From NCBI GenBank assembly GCA_003165415.1, contig PLUC01000230.1, positions 1 to 56,440 of the forward strand: DNA of 56,440 nucleotides, in the 5' to 3' direction. Below, one piece after another: positions 40,425 to 48,339 of this stretch. Positions within the stretch are counted from its first letter, which is position 1. Each line of letters opens with the position of its first letter. The position numbers and the translations under genes are program-made. Under the pieces are notes generated by a model that had not been told where the DNA came from, did no database searches, and was given only the letters and a program-made list of their open reading frames with translations. The stretch is from Holophagaceae bacterium (GTDB taxonomy: Bacteria; Acidobacteriota; Holophagae; Holophagales; Holophagaceae).

Positions 40425-41217
40425 TCTTCCTCTCCCCCAGGTAGGCCTTAATGACCTGCGGATCGTTCTGGATTTGTTCCGGGCCGCCTGTGGCGAGGTT
40501 GGCGCCCAGCTGCATCACGTAGATGCGGGATCGCCGGCATAGGTCCATCACCACTGCCATGTGGTGCTCGATCATAATGATGGTGTAGCCCTGAGACTCG
40601 TGGATCTGGCGGATGAGATTGACCAGGTCCTTGCATTCGTCCTCGTTCATGCCCGCGGCCGGCTCGTCCAGGAGCAGGATGCGCGGCGAGGCGGCCATGG
40701 CCCGGGCGATCTCCAGGCGGCGCTGGAGGCCGTAGGGCAGGCTTCCGGCCCTGGCGTGGGCGAACTTCTCCAGGCCCACGGTCTCCAGCAGTTGGTGCGC
40801 CCGGGCCCGGGACTCCTGTTGCTTCCGGCGCGCCCGGGGCAGCCGCACGAAGGCCTCGAACAGCGAGTACTGCGGCGCGCTGTGGATGCTCAGCTCGACG
40901 TTCTCATACGCAGTCATGAAGGGGAACAGGCGGATGTTCTGGAAGGTGCGGCTGATCCCCCGGTGGCAGAGGCGGTCCGGGGACAGCCCGCGCAGGTTCT
41001 TCCCCTCCATCAGGATCTGCCCGGACGTGGCATGGTAGGCGTTGGTGATGAGGTTGAAGACGGTGGTCTTGCCGGCGCCGTTGGGGCCGATCAGGCCCAC
41101 CAGTTCGCCCGGTGCCACGGCCATGTTGAAGCTGTTGACGGCGCGCACCCCACCGAAGTCCACGGTCAGGTCGCGCAGCTCGAGGATGGGCGTGGAAGAA
41201 GGAGTTTGGGAGTCCAT
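40414..41217 (-). CDS. livG: LIV-type ABC transporter ATPase LivG
   Basis: A 267-residue ATPase with Walker A GPNGAGKTT, the LivG-specific insertion after FQNIRLFPFMTAYENVELS, signature-like PYGLQRRLEIARAM and Walker B ILLLDEPAAGMN. Start ATG at 41215-41217 (MDSQTPSSTPILELRD) follows GGAGTAGCC, two bases after the livM stop; the open frame reaches further upstream only because livM is GC-rich. It overlaps livF by 11 bp. Confidence 0.93.
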   Translation of the reverse strand: MDSQTPSSTPILELRDLTVDFGGVRAVNSFNMAVAPGELVGLIGPNGAGKTTVFNLITNAYHATSGQILMEGKNLRGLSPDRLCHRGISRTFQNIRLFPFMTAYENVELSIHSAPQYSLFEAFVRLPRARRKQQESRARAHQLLETVGLEKFAHARAGSLPYGLQRRLEIARAMAASPRILLLDEPAAGMNEDECKDLVNLIRQIHESQGYTIIMIEHHMAVVMDLCRRSRIYVMQLGANLATGGPEQIQNDPQVIKAYLGERKNVH

Positions 41218-41219
41218 GG

Positions 41220-42122
41220 CTACTCCATGCCAGAGGCGGGATTGCGCCGCCAGAGCCGGGTGATCCATCGGGAGTTCATCTGCACGTAGCCGAACAGGCC
41301 CTCGGGCCGGAACACCATCACCACCACGAACAGCAGCCCGTAGACGATGAAGCGGTATATGGCGAAGGTCAGCAGCAACTGGGGCACCGCCACGATCAGG
41401 ATCGCCGTGATGGTCGGGCCGATCAGCGACTGGATCCCGCCGAACACCACCGCCGCCAGCAAGTCCGAGGAACGCTGGATGCCGAAGAAGGACGGGTTGA
41501 TGTAGCCGAAGTAGAAGGCCAGCAAGGCGCCCCCAATCGCGGCCAGGAAGGCGCTCACGAACAGCGCCAGGAGCTTGGTGCGCAGCAGGTCCACGCCCAT
41601 CATCTGGGCGGCGGCCTCGTCCTGGCGGATGGCGATGCAGTTCATCCCGTACTGGGAGGTGACGAACATGTGGGTCACCCACAGGGCGATCAGGCACACC
41701 AGCACCACCACCGCCCAGTCCGGCAGGAAGGTCATGTCCTTCAGGAGTGGCAGGTCCATGTAACCGTAGGCGCCGCCCAGCCTGATCTTGCCGATGCTGT
41801 GGATGTTGTTCAGCAGCAGGCGCAAGGCCTCGGCGAAGCCCAGGGTGGCGATGGCGAAGTAGTCGCCGCGCAGCCGGCTGCGGAAGGCCGGGTAGCCGAT
41901 GCCCAGGCTGATGATGCCGGAGAACATGCCTGCCCCCAGCAGGCACGGGACCAGGTGCCAGCCCAGCTCCTTGGCCAGGATCCCGCCCATGTAGGCGCCC
42001 AGGGCCATGAACCCGGCGTGGCCGATGGAGAACAGCCCGGTGTAGCCGGTCAGAACCGCCATGCCCATGACGGCGAGGAGGTTGCACCCGCTTAGAATGG
42101 TGATGGCTTGCAGGTATCCCAT
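41220..42122 (-). CDS. livM: LIV-type ABC transporter permease LivM
   Basis: A 300-residue inner-membrane permease with about eight to nine hydrophobic segments. Family blocks are YTGLFSIGHAGFMALGAYMG near the N-terminus and DEAAAQMMGVDLLRTKLLAL (the EAA-type loop contacting the ATPases). It starts 18 bp after livH and stops two bases before livG. The N-terminus lacks the extra helices of E. coli LivM, as in most bacteria. Confidence 0.92.
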   Translation of the reverse strand: MGYLQAITILSGCNLLAVMGMAVLTGYTGLFSIGHAGFMALGAYMGGILAKELGWHLVPCLLGAGMFSGIISLGIGYPAFRSRLRGDYFAIATLGFAEALRLLLNNIHSIGKIRLGGAYGYMDLPLLKDMTFLPDWAVVVLVCLIALWVTHMFVTSQYGMNCIAIRQDEAAAQMMGVDLLRTKLLALFVSAFLAAIGGALLAFYFGYINPSFFGIQRSSDLLAAVVFGGIQSLIGPTITAILIVAVPQLLLTFAIYRFIVYGLLFVVVMVFRPEGLFGYVQMNSRWITRLWRRNPASGME

Positions 42123-42140
42123 GGGTTCAGTCTCCCTGCT

Positions 42141-43022
42141 TCACAGTTTTTCTTCCATGCTCTTGCCCATGATGCCGTTGGGCAGGAACAGGAGCATGAC
42201 GATCAGGAACGCGAACGAGAACATGTCCCGGTAGGTGGAGGAGATGTAGCCGGCCACGAGGGTCTCCAGCACGCCTAGGATCATGCTCCCTATGACGGCG
42301 CCCGGCAGGCTCCCCAGCCCGCCGATGATGCTGGCGATCATGGCCTTGATGGTGATGCTGCCCATGGTCGGGTAGACGGCGTACTTCATGCCGAAGAACA
42401 GCCCTGCCACGGAGGACAGCACACCGGTGATGGTGAACACCGCGATGGCCACGGCGTTGTTGTTGATGCCCATCAGGGAGGCGGTGAGGATGTCCACGCT
42501 GCTGGCCAGGATGCCCAGGCCCAGCTTGGTCCGGTACAGGAATCCCCACAGCAGCACCAGGACCGCGGCGGAGATGACCATGGCGATCAGGTCCATGCGG
42601 CCGATGGAGATGCCCCCCAAGAAGATGGGCTCCAGGTCTTCGAATGGGAACCGGCGGAACAGCCCGCCGTAGATGAGGTTGAGGGTGTTGACGATGGCCA
42701 GGTTGACGCCCATGGCCGAGATCATCATGAACAGCCTGGGCGCCTTGCGCAGCCGCAGGGGCCGGTAGGAGGTGGTCTCCACGGTCACCGACAGCGCGAC
42801 GGTGAGGCAGATGGAGATGATCACCGCCAGCCAGAGCGGCAGAGCCAGGGAGATGATGGCGCTGAACCCCATGAAGGTGCCGAACACCATGAACCCGTCA
42901 AAGGCCCAGTTGGTGAAGTTGTACACGCTGTAGACCAGCGCATAGCCAACGGCCAGCAACGAGTAGATGGCTCCGATGGAGATCCCGCTGACCAGCTGCT
43001 GTTGAAACAGTTCCCAATCCAT
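42141..43022 (-). CDS. livH: LIV-type ABC transporter permease LivH
   Basis: A 293-residue inner-membrane permease, first gene of livHMGF. Typical segments are ISIGAIYSLLAVGYALVYSV near the N-terminus, the SVDILTASLMGINNNAVAIA loop and SIIGGLGSLPGAVIGSMILG near the C-terminus. ATG at 43020-43022 follows GAAGGAGCG on the minus strand; the open frame extends 38 codons further upstream but has no LivH homology. No clear sigma70 promoter is visible between this start and the truncated dehydrogenase copy at 43399, so the operon may read from promoter-module copy 2. Confidence 0.92.
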   Translation of the reverse strand: MDWELFQQQLVSGISIGAIYSLLAVGYALVYSVYNFTNWAFDGFMVFGTFMGFSAIISLALPLWLAVIISICLTVALSVTVETTSYRPLRLRKAPRLFMMISAMGVNLAIVNTLNLIYGGLFRRFPFEDLEPIFLGGISIGRMDLIAMVISAAVLVLLWGFLYRTKLGLGILASSVDILTASLMGINNNAVAIAVFTITGVLSSVAGLFFGMKYAVYPTMGSITIKAMIASIIGGLGSLPGAVIGSMILGVLETLVAGYISSTYRDMFSFAFLIVMLLFLPNGIMGKSMEEKL

Positions 43023-43132
43023 GCAACGCTCCTTCGACGAGTGGGAGGCTGGCGATCCGCCAGCCGGCATCCCGGTCTGAAACCATGGTTTGAATAATTG
43101 ACTGCCAGGCAGGACTAGAAAATAGCCGCAGA

Positions 43133-43399
43133 TCACAACCCCAGGCGCGATACGACTTCAGCTGGCAGGACCGTTCGCGTTACATGCTGTTGGAATTTCA
43201 ATTTTGGAACACTATACAACAAAATTGGCCGCCGGCCGAGCCCATTGCTTTGCCTGGATCCAAGGTGTTCCATGAAGACCTTCGCAACCAGCCGTGAGTC
43301 GGTCCAGGCCAACCCAGTCTGGCCGACCAAGCTTACCGGCGGTTGGAGGAGATGAACGCATTTGTCCTGGAGGCCGACCCCTAGCAGCAATACATTCAT
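43133..43399 (-). pseudogene. Truncated duplicate of the saccharopine dehydrogenase-like gene start
   Basis: The first 11 codons (MNVLLLGVGLQ) and the whole upstream leader repeat the gene at 36921, in opposite orientation. After codon 11 the frame continues into unrelated sequence (DKCVHLLQPPVSLVGQ) with no Rossmann or catalytic segment. It lies 110 bp upstream of livH on the same strand. On the plus strand the same stretch contains a short C-terminus-like frame ending EEMNAFVLEADP, perhaps another remnant joined at the breakpoint. I read it as a rearrangement scar, not a gene. Confidence 0.7.
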
Positions 43400-43605
43400 T
43401 TAACTCTCCCTGAATTAATTAGTTACGAAATAAATGAACACCGAACTCAGTGATGATGGATCGGATCGGGAAACGGATTTTTAAATGGATCCATTTATGG
43501 GTTTGGCTATAACAATTTATGACAAATCCATTTCCTGTCAAGTGCGGATTCCTGTGCACCGAACGTCATCCAATCAGGTCCCCTTGGACTTCGATGTCAG
43601 CGCTG
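43400..43605 (-). promoter_or_regulatory. Regulatory module copy 2 (inverted copy of 36590-36920)
   Basis: On the minus strand this repeats the upstream region of the gene at 36921: TCCGCACTTGACAGG with TTGACA complementary to 43536-43541, the exact palindrome TAAATGGATCCATTTA at 43482-43497, and GGGAGAGTTAA before the ATG. Compared with copy 1 it lacks about 115 bp of AT-rich sequence upstream of the TTGACA box. It now points toward the truncated gene and the livHMGF operon. Confidence 0.65.
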
Positions 43606-43609
43606 ATGT

Positions 43610-43825
43610 AGACCCTGCTCCCGCCGGGCTCCCTTCCCTCAGGCAGCCCAGATAGGTGTTGGCATTGCAGTGAGTGTAGTAGTCGATGACGGCATCCATC
43701 ACCGGTCGGGGCACCTGGGTGCCCCCGGGACCGTCAAAGAAGGCAAGGGGCTGGCCTTTCTGGGTCCGCCGAAGGGCGGGGAAGGCTGTCCGGCAAGTGC
43801 TCAGGGTCAGGTTGGCAATGGACAT
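43610..43825 (-). pseudogene. N-terminal fragment of a class V aminotransferase
   Basis: From ATG at 43823-43825 the minus strand encodes an N-terminus typical of cysteine-desulfurase-like class V enzymes: FPALRRTQKGQPLAFFDGPG, then GTQVPRPVMDAVIDYYTHCN and NANTY. After that the homology stops and the frame runs through unrelated sequence into regulatory-module copy 2, ending near 43574. All PLP-binding parts are absent. It may be the missing start of the broken aminotransferase at 26850-27796, separated by rearrangement. Confidence 0.6.
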
Positions 43826-43928
43826 AAATATCTCGCCAGGAATGGATTATCATAGTCTATCCGGTCTCTGGTATAGTATTGGCATCCTTTTGATATCCTA
43901 GCCTTTCCTCCCACCAACGGAGACTCCC

Positions 43929-44594
43929 ATGTCCCTCGCCCCTAGTCTCGTCGGACTGCTCACCCTGGACGGGAAGGTCGCCCTGGTGACTGGCGCCGCC
44001 TCCGGCATCGGCCGCGGCATCGCCCTCCGCCTGGCCGAAGCGGGCGCTGCGGTGATGGTGCTGGATGTCAACGAGGACGGCGGCCGGGAGACCGTCCGTG
44101 TGATCCAGGAGGCCGGCGGTCAGGCGGCTTTCCAGCGGTGCGACGTGCGCTCCCAGGAGGACTGCCGACGGGCCTCGGAGGAGACGATCCACCGGTTCGG
44201 CCGGATCGACATTCTGTGCAACAACGCCGGCGGCGGCAGCATCATCAACACCGGCTCCGGTTGGGCCCTGAAGGGCGGCCCCCGGGCGGCCTCATACTGC
44301 GCCGCCAAGGGCGGCGTGATGAACCTCACCCGGGCCATGGCCATCGACTTGGGCCGCCATTGGATCCGGGTCAACGCCGTGTGTCCTGGCGACATCGACA
44401 CCCCCATGCTCCGGGACGAATGCGCCCAGCTGGGCGAAGAGCCCAAGGCCTTCATGGCGGAATCGGCGGTCCGGCCCCTGCACCGGGTGGGCAGCCCCGA
44501 GGACGTGGCCAACACCGTGCTATTCCTGGCCAGCGGACTTTCCACTTGGGTCACCGGAACCCACGTGGTGGTGGACGGCGGCGGCATCGCCTAG
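43929..44594 (+). pseudogene. Short-chain dehydrogenase with internal deletion
   Basis: 221 codons of a classical SDR. The N-terminal cofactor motif TGAASGIGRG and the NNAG motif (N98-N99-A-G) are present, and so is the C-terminal half with active-site Tyr/Lys (YCAAKGG) and VNAVCPGDIDTPM. Between NNAG and GSIINTGSGW a classical SDR has about 40 residues including the helix with the catalytic Asn; here NNAGG runs straight into GGSIIN. The join lies in GGCGGCGGC (44229-44237), suggesting slip-mediated deletion. The frame stays open, so a protein may still be made but is probably inactive. ATG at 43929 follows CGGAGACTCCC. Next gene: an intact SDR. Confidence 0.7.
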
Positions 44595-44615
44595 CACTTT
44601 CAATGGGAGGGGAGC

Positions 44616-45368
44616 ATGCGTGGGTTGAGGAACAAGGGGGTCCTGGTGACCGGCGGCGCAAGCGGCATCGGTGCGGCCACCGCCGCCCGGTTCCTGGAGG
44701 AGGGGGCGCAGGTCTGCGTGCTGGACCGGGATCCCAAGGGCAACGACGCCATCCAGGCCTCCCTGCCGGGCCTGCGCGCTACCATCCGCTGCGATGTGAC
44801 CCGGACCGAAGAGGTACGGGCCGCCTTCGATCAGGCGGTGGCCCTCATGGGTGGGGTGGATGTGGTGATCAACAACGCCGGCATCAGCATCCGCCACCGG
44901 TTCCTGGAGATCACCGCCGAGGACTGGGACCGGGTGCTGGCGGTCAACCTCACCGGCGTGTTCCATGTGGCCCAGACAGGCGCCAGACACATGATCCAAC
45001 GGGGCAAGGGGGTGATTCTCAACACCGCCTCCACCAACGGCATCGCCGGCTACCCGTTCTACGCGGACTATAATGCCACCAAAGCCGGGGTGATCGAGCT
45101 GACCCGGTCCATGGCCCTGGAACTGGCTCCGGCTGTGCGGGTCAACGCCGTGGCCCCAGGCTATGTGCTCACCCCCATGCAGCGGGCCGAGTACACCGAT
45201 GAGATGCTGGAGGAAGTGAACCGCAAGCTGCCCCTCGGCCGCCACGCCCTGCCCGAGGAGGTGGCGGCTCTGTTCGCGTTCCTTGCCTCGGATGACGCTG
45301 CGTACATCACCGGCCACGTGTACTGCCTGGACGGCGGCGAACTGGCCGGAGGCCTCGCCAGCCGCTAG
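44616..45368 (+). CDS. Short-chain dehydrogenase/reductase (intact)
   Basis: A 250-residue classical SDR, likely NAD(H)- or NADP(H)-dependent. Complete motif set: TGGASGIGAA, CDVTRTEEVR, NNAGI, catalytic Asn in VLAVNLTGVF, active-site Ser/Tyr/Lys (NTASTNG ... YNATKAG) and NAVAPGYVLTPM, ending ITGHVYCLDGG. The acidic residue after strand 2 (VLDRD) suggests NAD preference. The ATG at 44616 follows GGGAGGGGAGC. It starts 21 bp after the damaged SDR and is probably cotranscribed with it. It likely oxidises a hydroxy intermediate of the catabolic pathway. Confidence 0.88.
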   Translation: MRGLRNKGVLVTGGASGIGAATAARFLEEGAQVCVLDRDPKGNDAIQASLPGLRATIRCDVTRTEEVRAAFDQAVALMGGVDVVINNAGISIRHRFLEITAEDWDRVLAVNLTGVFHVAQTGARHMIQRGKGVILNTASTNGIAGYPFYADYNATKAGVIELTRSMALELAPAVRVNAVAPGYVLTPMQRAEYTDEMLEEVNRKLPLGRHALPEEVAALFAFLASDDAAYITGHVYCLDGGELAGGLASR

Positions 45369-45522
45369 GCATCAATTTGCCAAGCCAAGTCAATTCCATG
45401 TCTTCCGCCGGTTCGAAGCGGCACATTCCGTCCTCCGTACCTCTGGGTCCAGACGGATCATGCGGAGAACTCGCGAAGGTTCGAAGATGAAAAGCATACA
45501 ATCCCATTCCCAGGAGGTACCT

Positions 45523-46923
45523 ATGGCGCAGGAATATCGCGGCCATCCCTACATCCCCAACTCGGTTCCGGCCGTGAAGGCGGAAATGCTCGAAGCCATC
45601 GGCGCTGGCTCGATCGACGATCTGTACGCCGACATCCCCGCCGGGCTCCGGTTCACGGGCGTGATGGCCATCCCCGAGGCGATCGAAGCCGAATCCGAGC
45701 TGCGCAAGCACGTGGAGGGAATCCTGGCGAAGAACACCTCCTGCGCCGAGGTCACCAGCTTCCTCGGCGCCGGTTGCTACGACCATTACGTGCCCGCCAT
45801 CTGCGACGAAGTGAACCGGCGGAGCGAATTCCTCACCGCCTACGCCGGCGAGCCGTACGAAGACTTTGGCCGGTTCCAGACCTTGTGGGAATACCAGAGC
45901 CTGATGGCCGAGTTGCTGGACATGGACGTCTGCACCGTGCCCACCTACGATGGGTTCCAGGCCGCCTGCACCGCCCTGCGCATGGCCGGGCGTTACACCG
46001 GGCGGGACTTGGTCCTGGTGGCCGGCGCCATCGGCCCCGATAAGCTCAGGGCCATCCGCAACTACTGCGAGCCGGTGATGGCCGTGCGGACCCTGGCCAC
46101 CGATCCCCGAACCGGCCTGGTGGACCTGGACCATCTGGGTTCCCAGCTGGACGCCACCGTGGCCGCCATCTATCTGGAAAACCCAGGCTATCTTGGCGTT
46201 CTGGAGAGCCGCGGGCAGCAGATCGCGGATCAGGCCCACACCCATGGCGCTCTCCTGGTGGTGGGGACCGAGCCCAATTCCTTGGGCGTGCTGACGCCCC
46301 CCAGTCAATACGGGGCCGACCTGGTCTGTGGCGACATCCAGACTCTGGGCAACCACATGAATTTCGGTGGCGGCCTGGGCGGCTTCATCGCCTCTCGGGA
46401 CGAGGAGCGCCTGATTATGGAATACCCCAGCCGGCTGTTCGGCATCTCGACCACCGAGGCGCCTGGCGAGTATGGCTTCGGGGACGTGGCCTATGACCGC
46501 ACCTCCTTCGCCCACCGGGAAAAGGGCAAAGAGTTCGTGGGCACCGCCTCGGCCCTGCACGGCATCACCGCCGGGGTCTACCTTGCCCTGATGGGCCCGG
46601 CGGGCATGCGCGAACTGGGGGTGCACCTGCTCCAGAAGGCCCAGTACCTGGTCAAGCGCCTGGGCGAGATGTCCGGGGTCAAAGCGCCGGCCCTGGCCGC
46701 GCCCTTTTTCAAGGAATTTACCGTCGACTTCAACGGCACCGGCCGCACCGTGGCGGACATCAACCGGGCCCTGCTGGCCCAGGGGATCTTCGGCGGAAAG
46801 GACCTCTCCGCGGACTTCCCCGCCCTCGGCCAGACTGCCCTCTACGCGGTCACCGAGCAGATCAGCCAGGAGGAGATCGACCGCTTCATCACTATGCTCG
46901 CCGCCACGCTGGGAGGTAACTGA
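45523..46923 (+). CDS. Glycine dehydrogenase (decarboxylating) subunit 1-like protein (GcvPA-like)
   Basis: A 466-residue PLP-fold protein related to GcvPA, the N-terminal half of split glycine-cleavage P-protein. Marks: RGHPYIPNSVPAVKAEMLEA, SFLGAGCYDHYVPAICDEV, WEYQSLMAELLDMDV and the C-terminal DRFITMLAATLGG. The ATG at 45523 follows CAGGAGGTACCT; an earlier ATG (45487) lacks a ribosome site. In a working pair, GcvPA supports GcvPB, which carries the PLP lysine. The GcvPB-like gene starts 1 bp after this stop but is broken. No gcvH or gcvT is here, so this pair may have had a substrate other than glycine. Confidence 0.82.
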   Translation: MAQEYRGHPYIPNSVPAVKAEMLEAIGAGSIDDLYADIPAGLRFTGVMAIPEAIEAESELRKHVEGILAKNTSCAEVTSFLGAGCYDHYVPAICDEVNRRSEFLTAYAGEPYEDFGRFQTLWEYQSLMAELLDMDVCTVPTYDGFQAACTALRMAGRYTGRDLVLVAGAIGPDKLRAIRNYCEPVMAVRTLATDPRTGLVDLDHLGSQLDATVAAIYLENPGYLGVLESRGQQIADQAHTHGALLVVGTEPNSLGVLTPPSQYGADLVCGDIQTLGNHMNFGGGLGGFIASRDEERLIMEYPSRLFGISTTEAPGEYGFGDVAYDRTSFAHREKGKEFVGTASALHGITAGVYLALMGPAGMRELGVHLLQKAQYLVKRLGEMSGVKAPALAAPFFKEFTVDFNGTGRTVADINRALLAQGIFGGKDLSADFPALGQTALYAVTEQISQEEIDRFITMLAATLGGN

Positions 46924-46924
46924 C

Positions 46925-48305
46925 ATGACCTTCAAGCGCACCTTCAAAGTCCGCACCCAGTTCCATCAGGCCAAATGGGATGAGGAGCTGATCTTCGAGC
47001 TGCACAAGCCTGGGGAGCGCGGCGTGGCCGTCGCCCCGGTGGAGCCGGGGATCGCCGCCGAAGTGGGCGACGGGATCTCGGCCCTGCCTCCGGCCCTGGT
47101 CCGCAGGACGCCGCCGGCCTTACCCGAAGTGGCCCAGATGCGGGTGCTCAAGCACTACCTGCGCCTCAGCCAGGAGAACCTGGGCGGCGACCTGAACATC
47201 GACATCGGCCAGGGCACCTGCACCATGAAGTACAACCCTAAGATCAACGACATCCTGGCGGCGGACCCGCACTTGGCCAGGCTGCACCCGCTCCAGGACC
47301 CGGCCACCGTCCAGGGAGCCCTGGCGGTGATGCACAGCCTCGACCTCTACCTGCGGGAGATCTCCGGCATGGACCGGTTCAGCCTGCAGCCGTCCTCAGG
47401 GTCCGCGGCGATCCTGAACATGGTGTCGATCATCCAGGCCTACCACAAGGATCGCGGCACGGCCGGCAGCCGGGACGAGATGATCACCACCATCTTCAGC
47501 CATCCTTCCGACGCCGCCGCGGCCGCCGTGAAGGGCTACAAGGTCGTCACCCTGTTCCAGGGCGCGGACGGACTGCCTACGGTTGAGGATCTGCGCAAGG
47601 CGGTCGGCCCCCGTACCGCCGGGCTGCTGATCACCAACCCCGAGGACACCGGGATCTTCAACCCGCGCAGCTATGCCCTCGACTACGACCTGCCGAAAAG
47701 CATCGGCAAGACCCGGGCCTTCTATGGCACCGTGCAGGTGGCGCTCAAGGCCTACGCCTGGATCCGGGCCCTGGGCGGGCGCGGCCTGCGCGAGGTGTCC
47801 GAGATCGCCGTTCTGAACAACAACTACCTCCTGGAGAAGATCCGGCGCATCCGCGGCGCATCCGCGGCGCATCCGCGGCGCATCCGCCCCCTATGCCAAG
47901 GGCCGCCGGCGCATCGAGCAGGTGCGCTACAGCTGGGAACAGCTGTACCAGGAAACTGGAGTCACCACGGAGGACATCGCCTACCGAATGGCCGACTATG
48001 GTATGCACCTGTGGAGCAGCCACCACCCGTTCATCGTGCCCCAGCCGTTCACGGTGGAGCCCACCGAATCCTATTCCAAGGAGGAGCTGGACGAATACGT
48101 GGCGGTGCTGGAGCAGATCTCCGCCGAGGCCTACGCGGATCCCCAGCTGGTCAAGACCGCCCCCCACCGGAGCGTGTGCCGGCGCATCGACCCGGCGCCG
48201 TTCGACGATCCCAAGCGGTGGGCCATCACCTGGCGGCTCTATCAGCGCAAGGCCTGGACCGGGAGGGTGTCAGCCCACGGTTCGAGATTCGCAGCAGAAC
48301 CATGA
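46925..48305 (+). pseudogene. GcvPB-like pseudogene: catalytic deletion plus 11-bp-repeat frameshift
   Basis: A split P-protein subunit 2-like gene. The first frame runs from ATG 46925 (TFKRTFKVRTQFHQAKWDEE), through LPEVAQMRVLKHYLRLSQEN and RFSLQPSSGSAAILNMV, to NNNYLLEKIRRIRGASA. Two lesions are visible. First, LITNPEDTGIFNP (to residue 247) joins directly to YALDYDLPKSIGK, skipping about 100 residues that in GcvPB hold the PLP lysine (the NLHKTF region). Second, at 47844-47887 an 11-bp unit occurs four times; after it the homologous frame (YAKGRRRIEQVRYSWEQLYQ to 48305) lies in another phase. As written the first frame would run on to 48328 with unrelated residues. Confidence 0.8.
47844..47887 (+). 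repeat. Tandem repeat, 4 x 11 bp, inside the GcvPB-like gene
   Basis: GGCGCATCCGC occurs four times head to tail. Eleven is not a multiple of three, so each gain or loss of a unit changes the reading frame. By phase, two or five units would join the upstream and downstream frames; four do not. Confidence 0.9.
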
Positions 48306-48339
48306 CGATTGAGCATCGTCCGTTTTGAAAGGGCCCGGC

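Noticed and set aside
46925-48328. Programmed frameshift in the GcvPB-like gene
   Set aside because: The phase change falls at a variable-number 11-bp repeat, not at a slippery heptamer, and the gene also lacks its catalytic region. Decay or repeat slippage explains it better.
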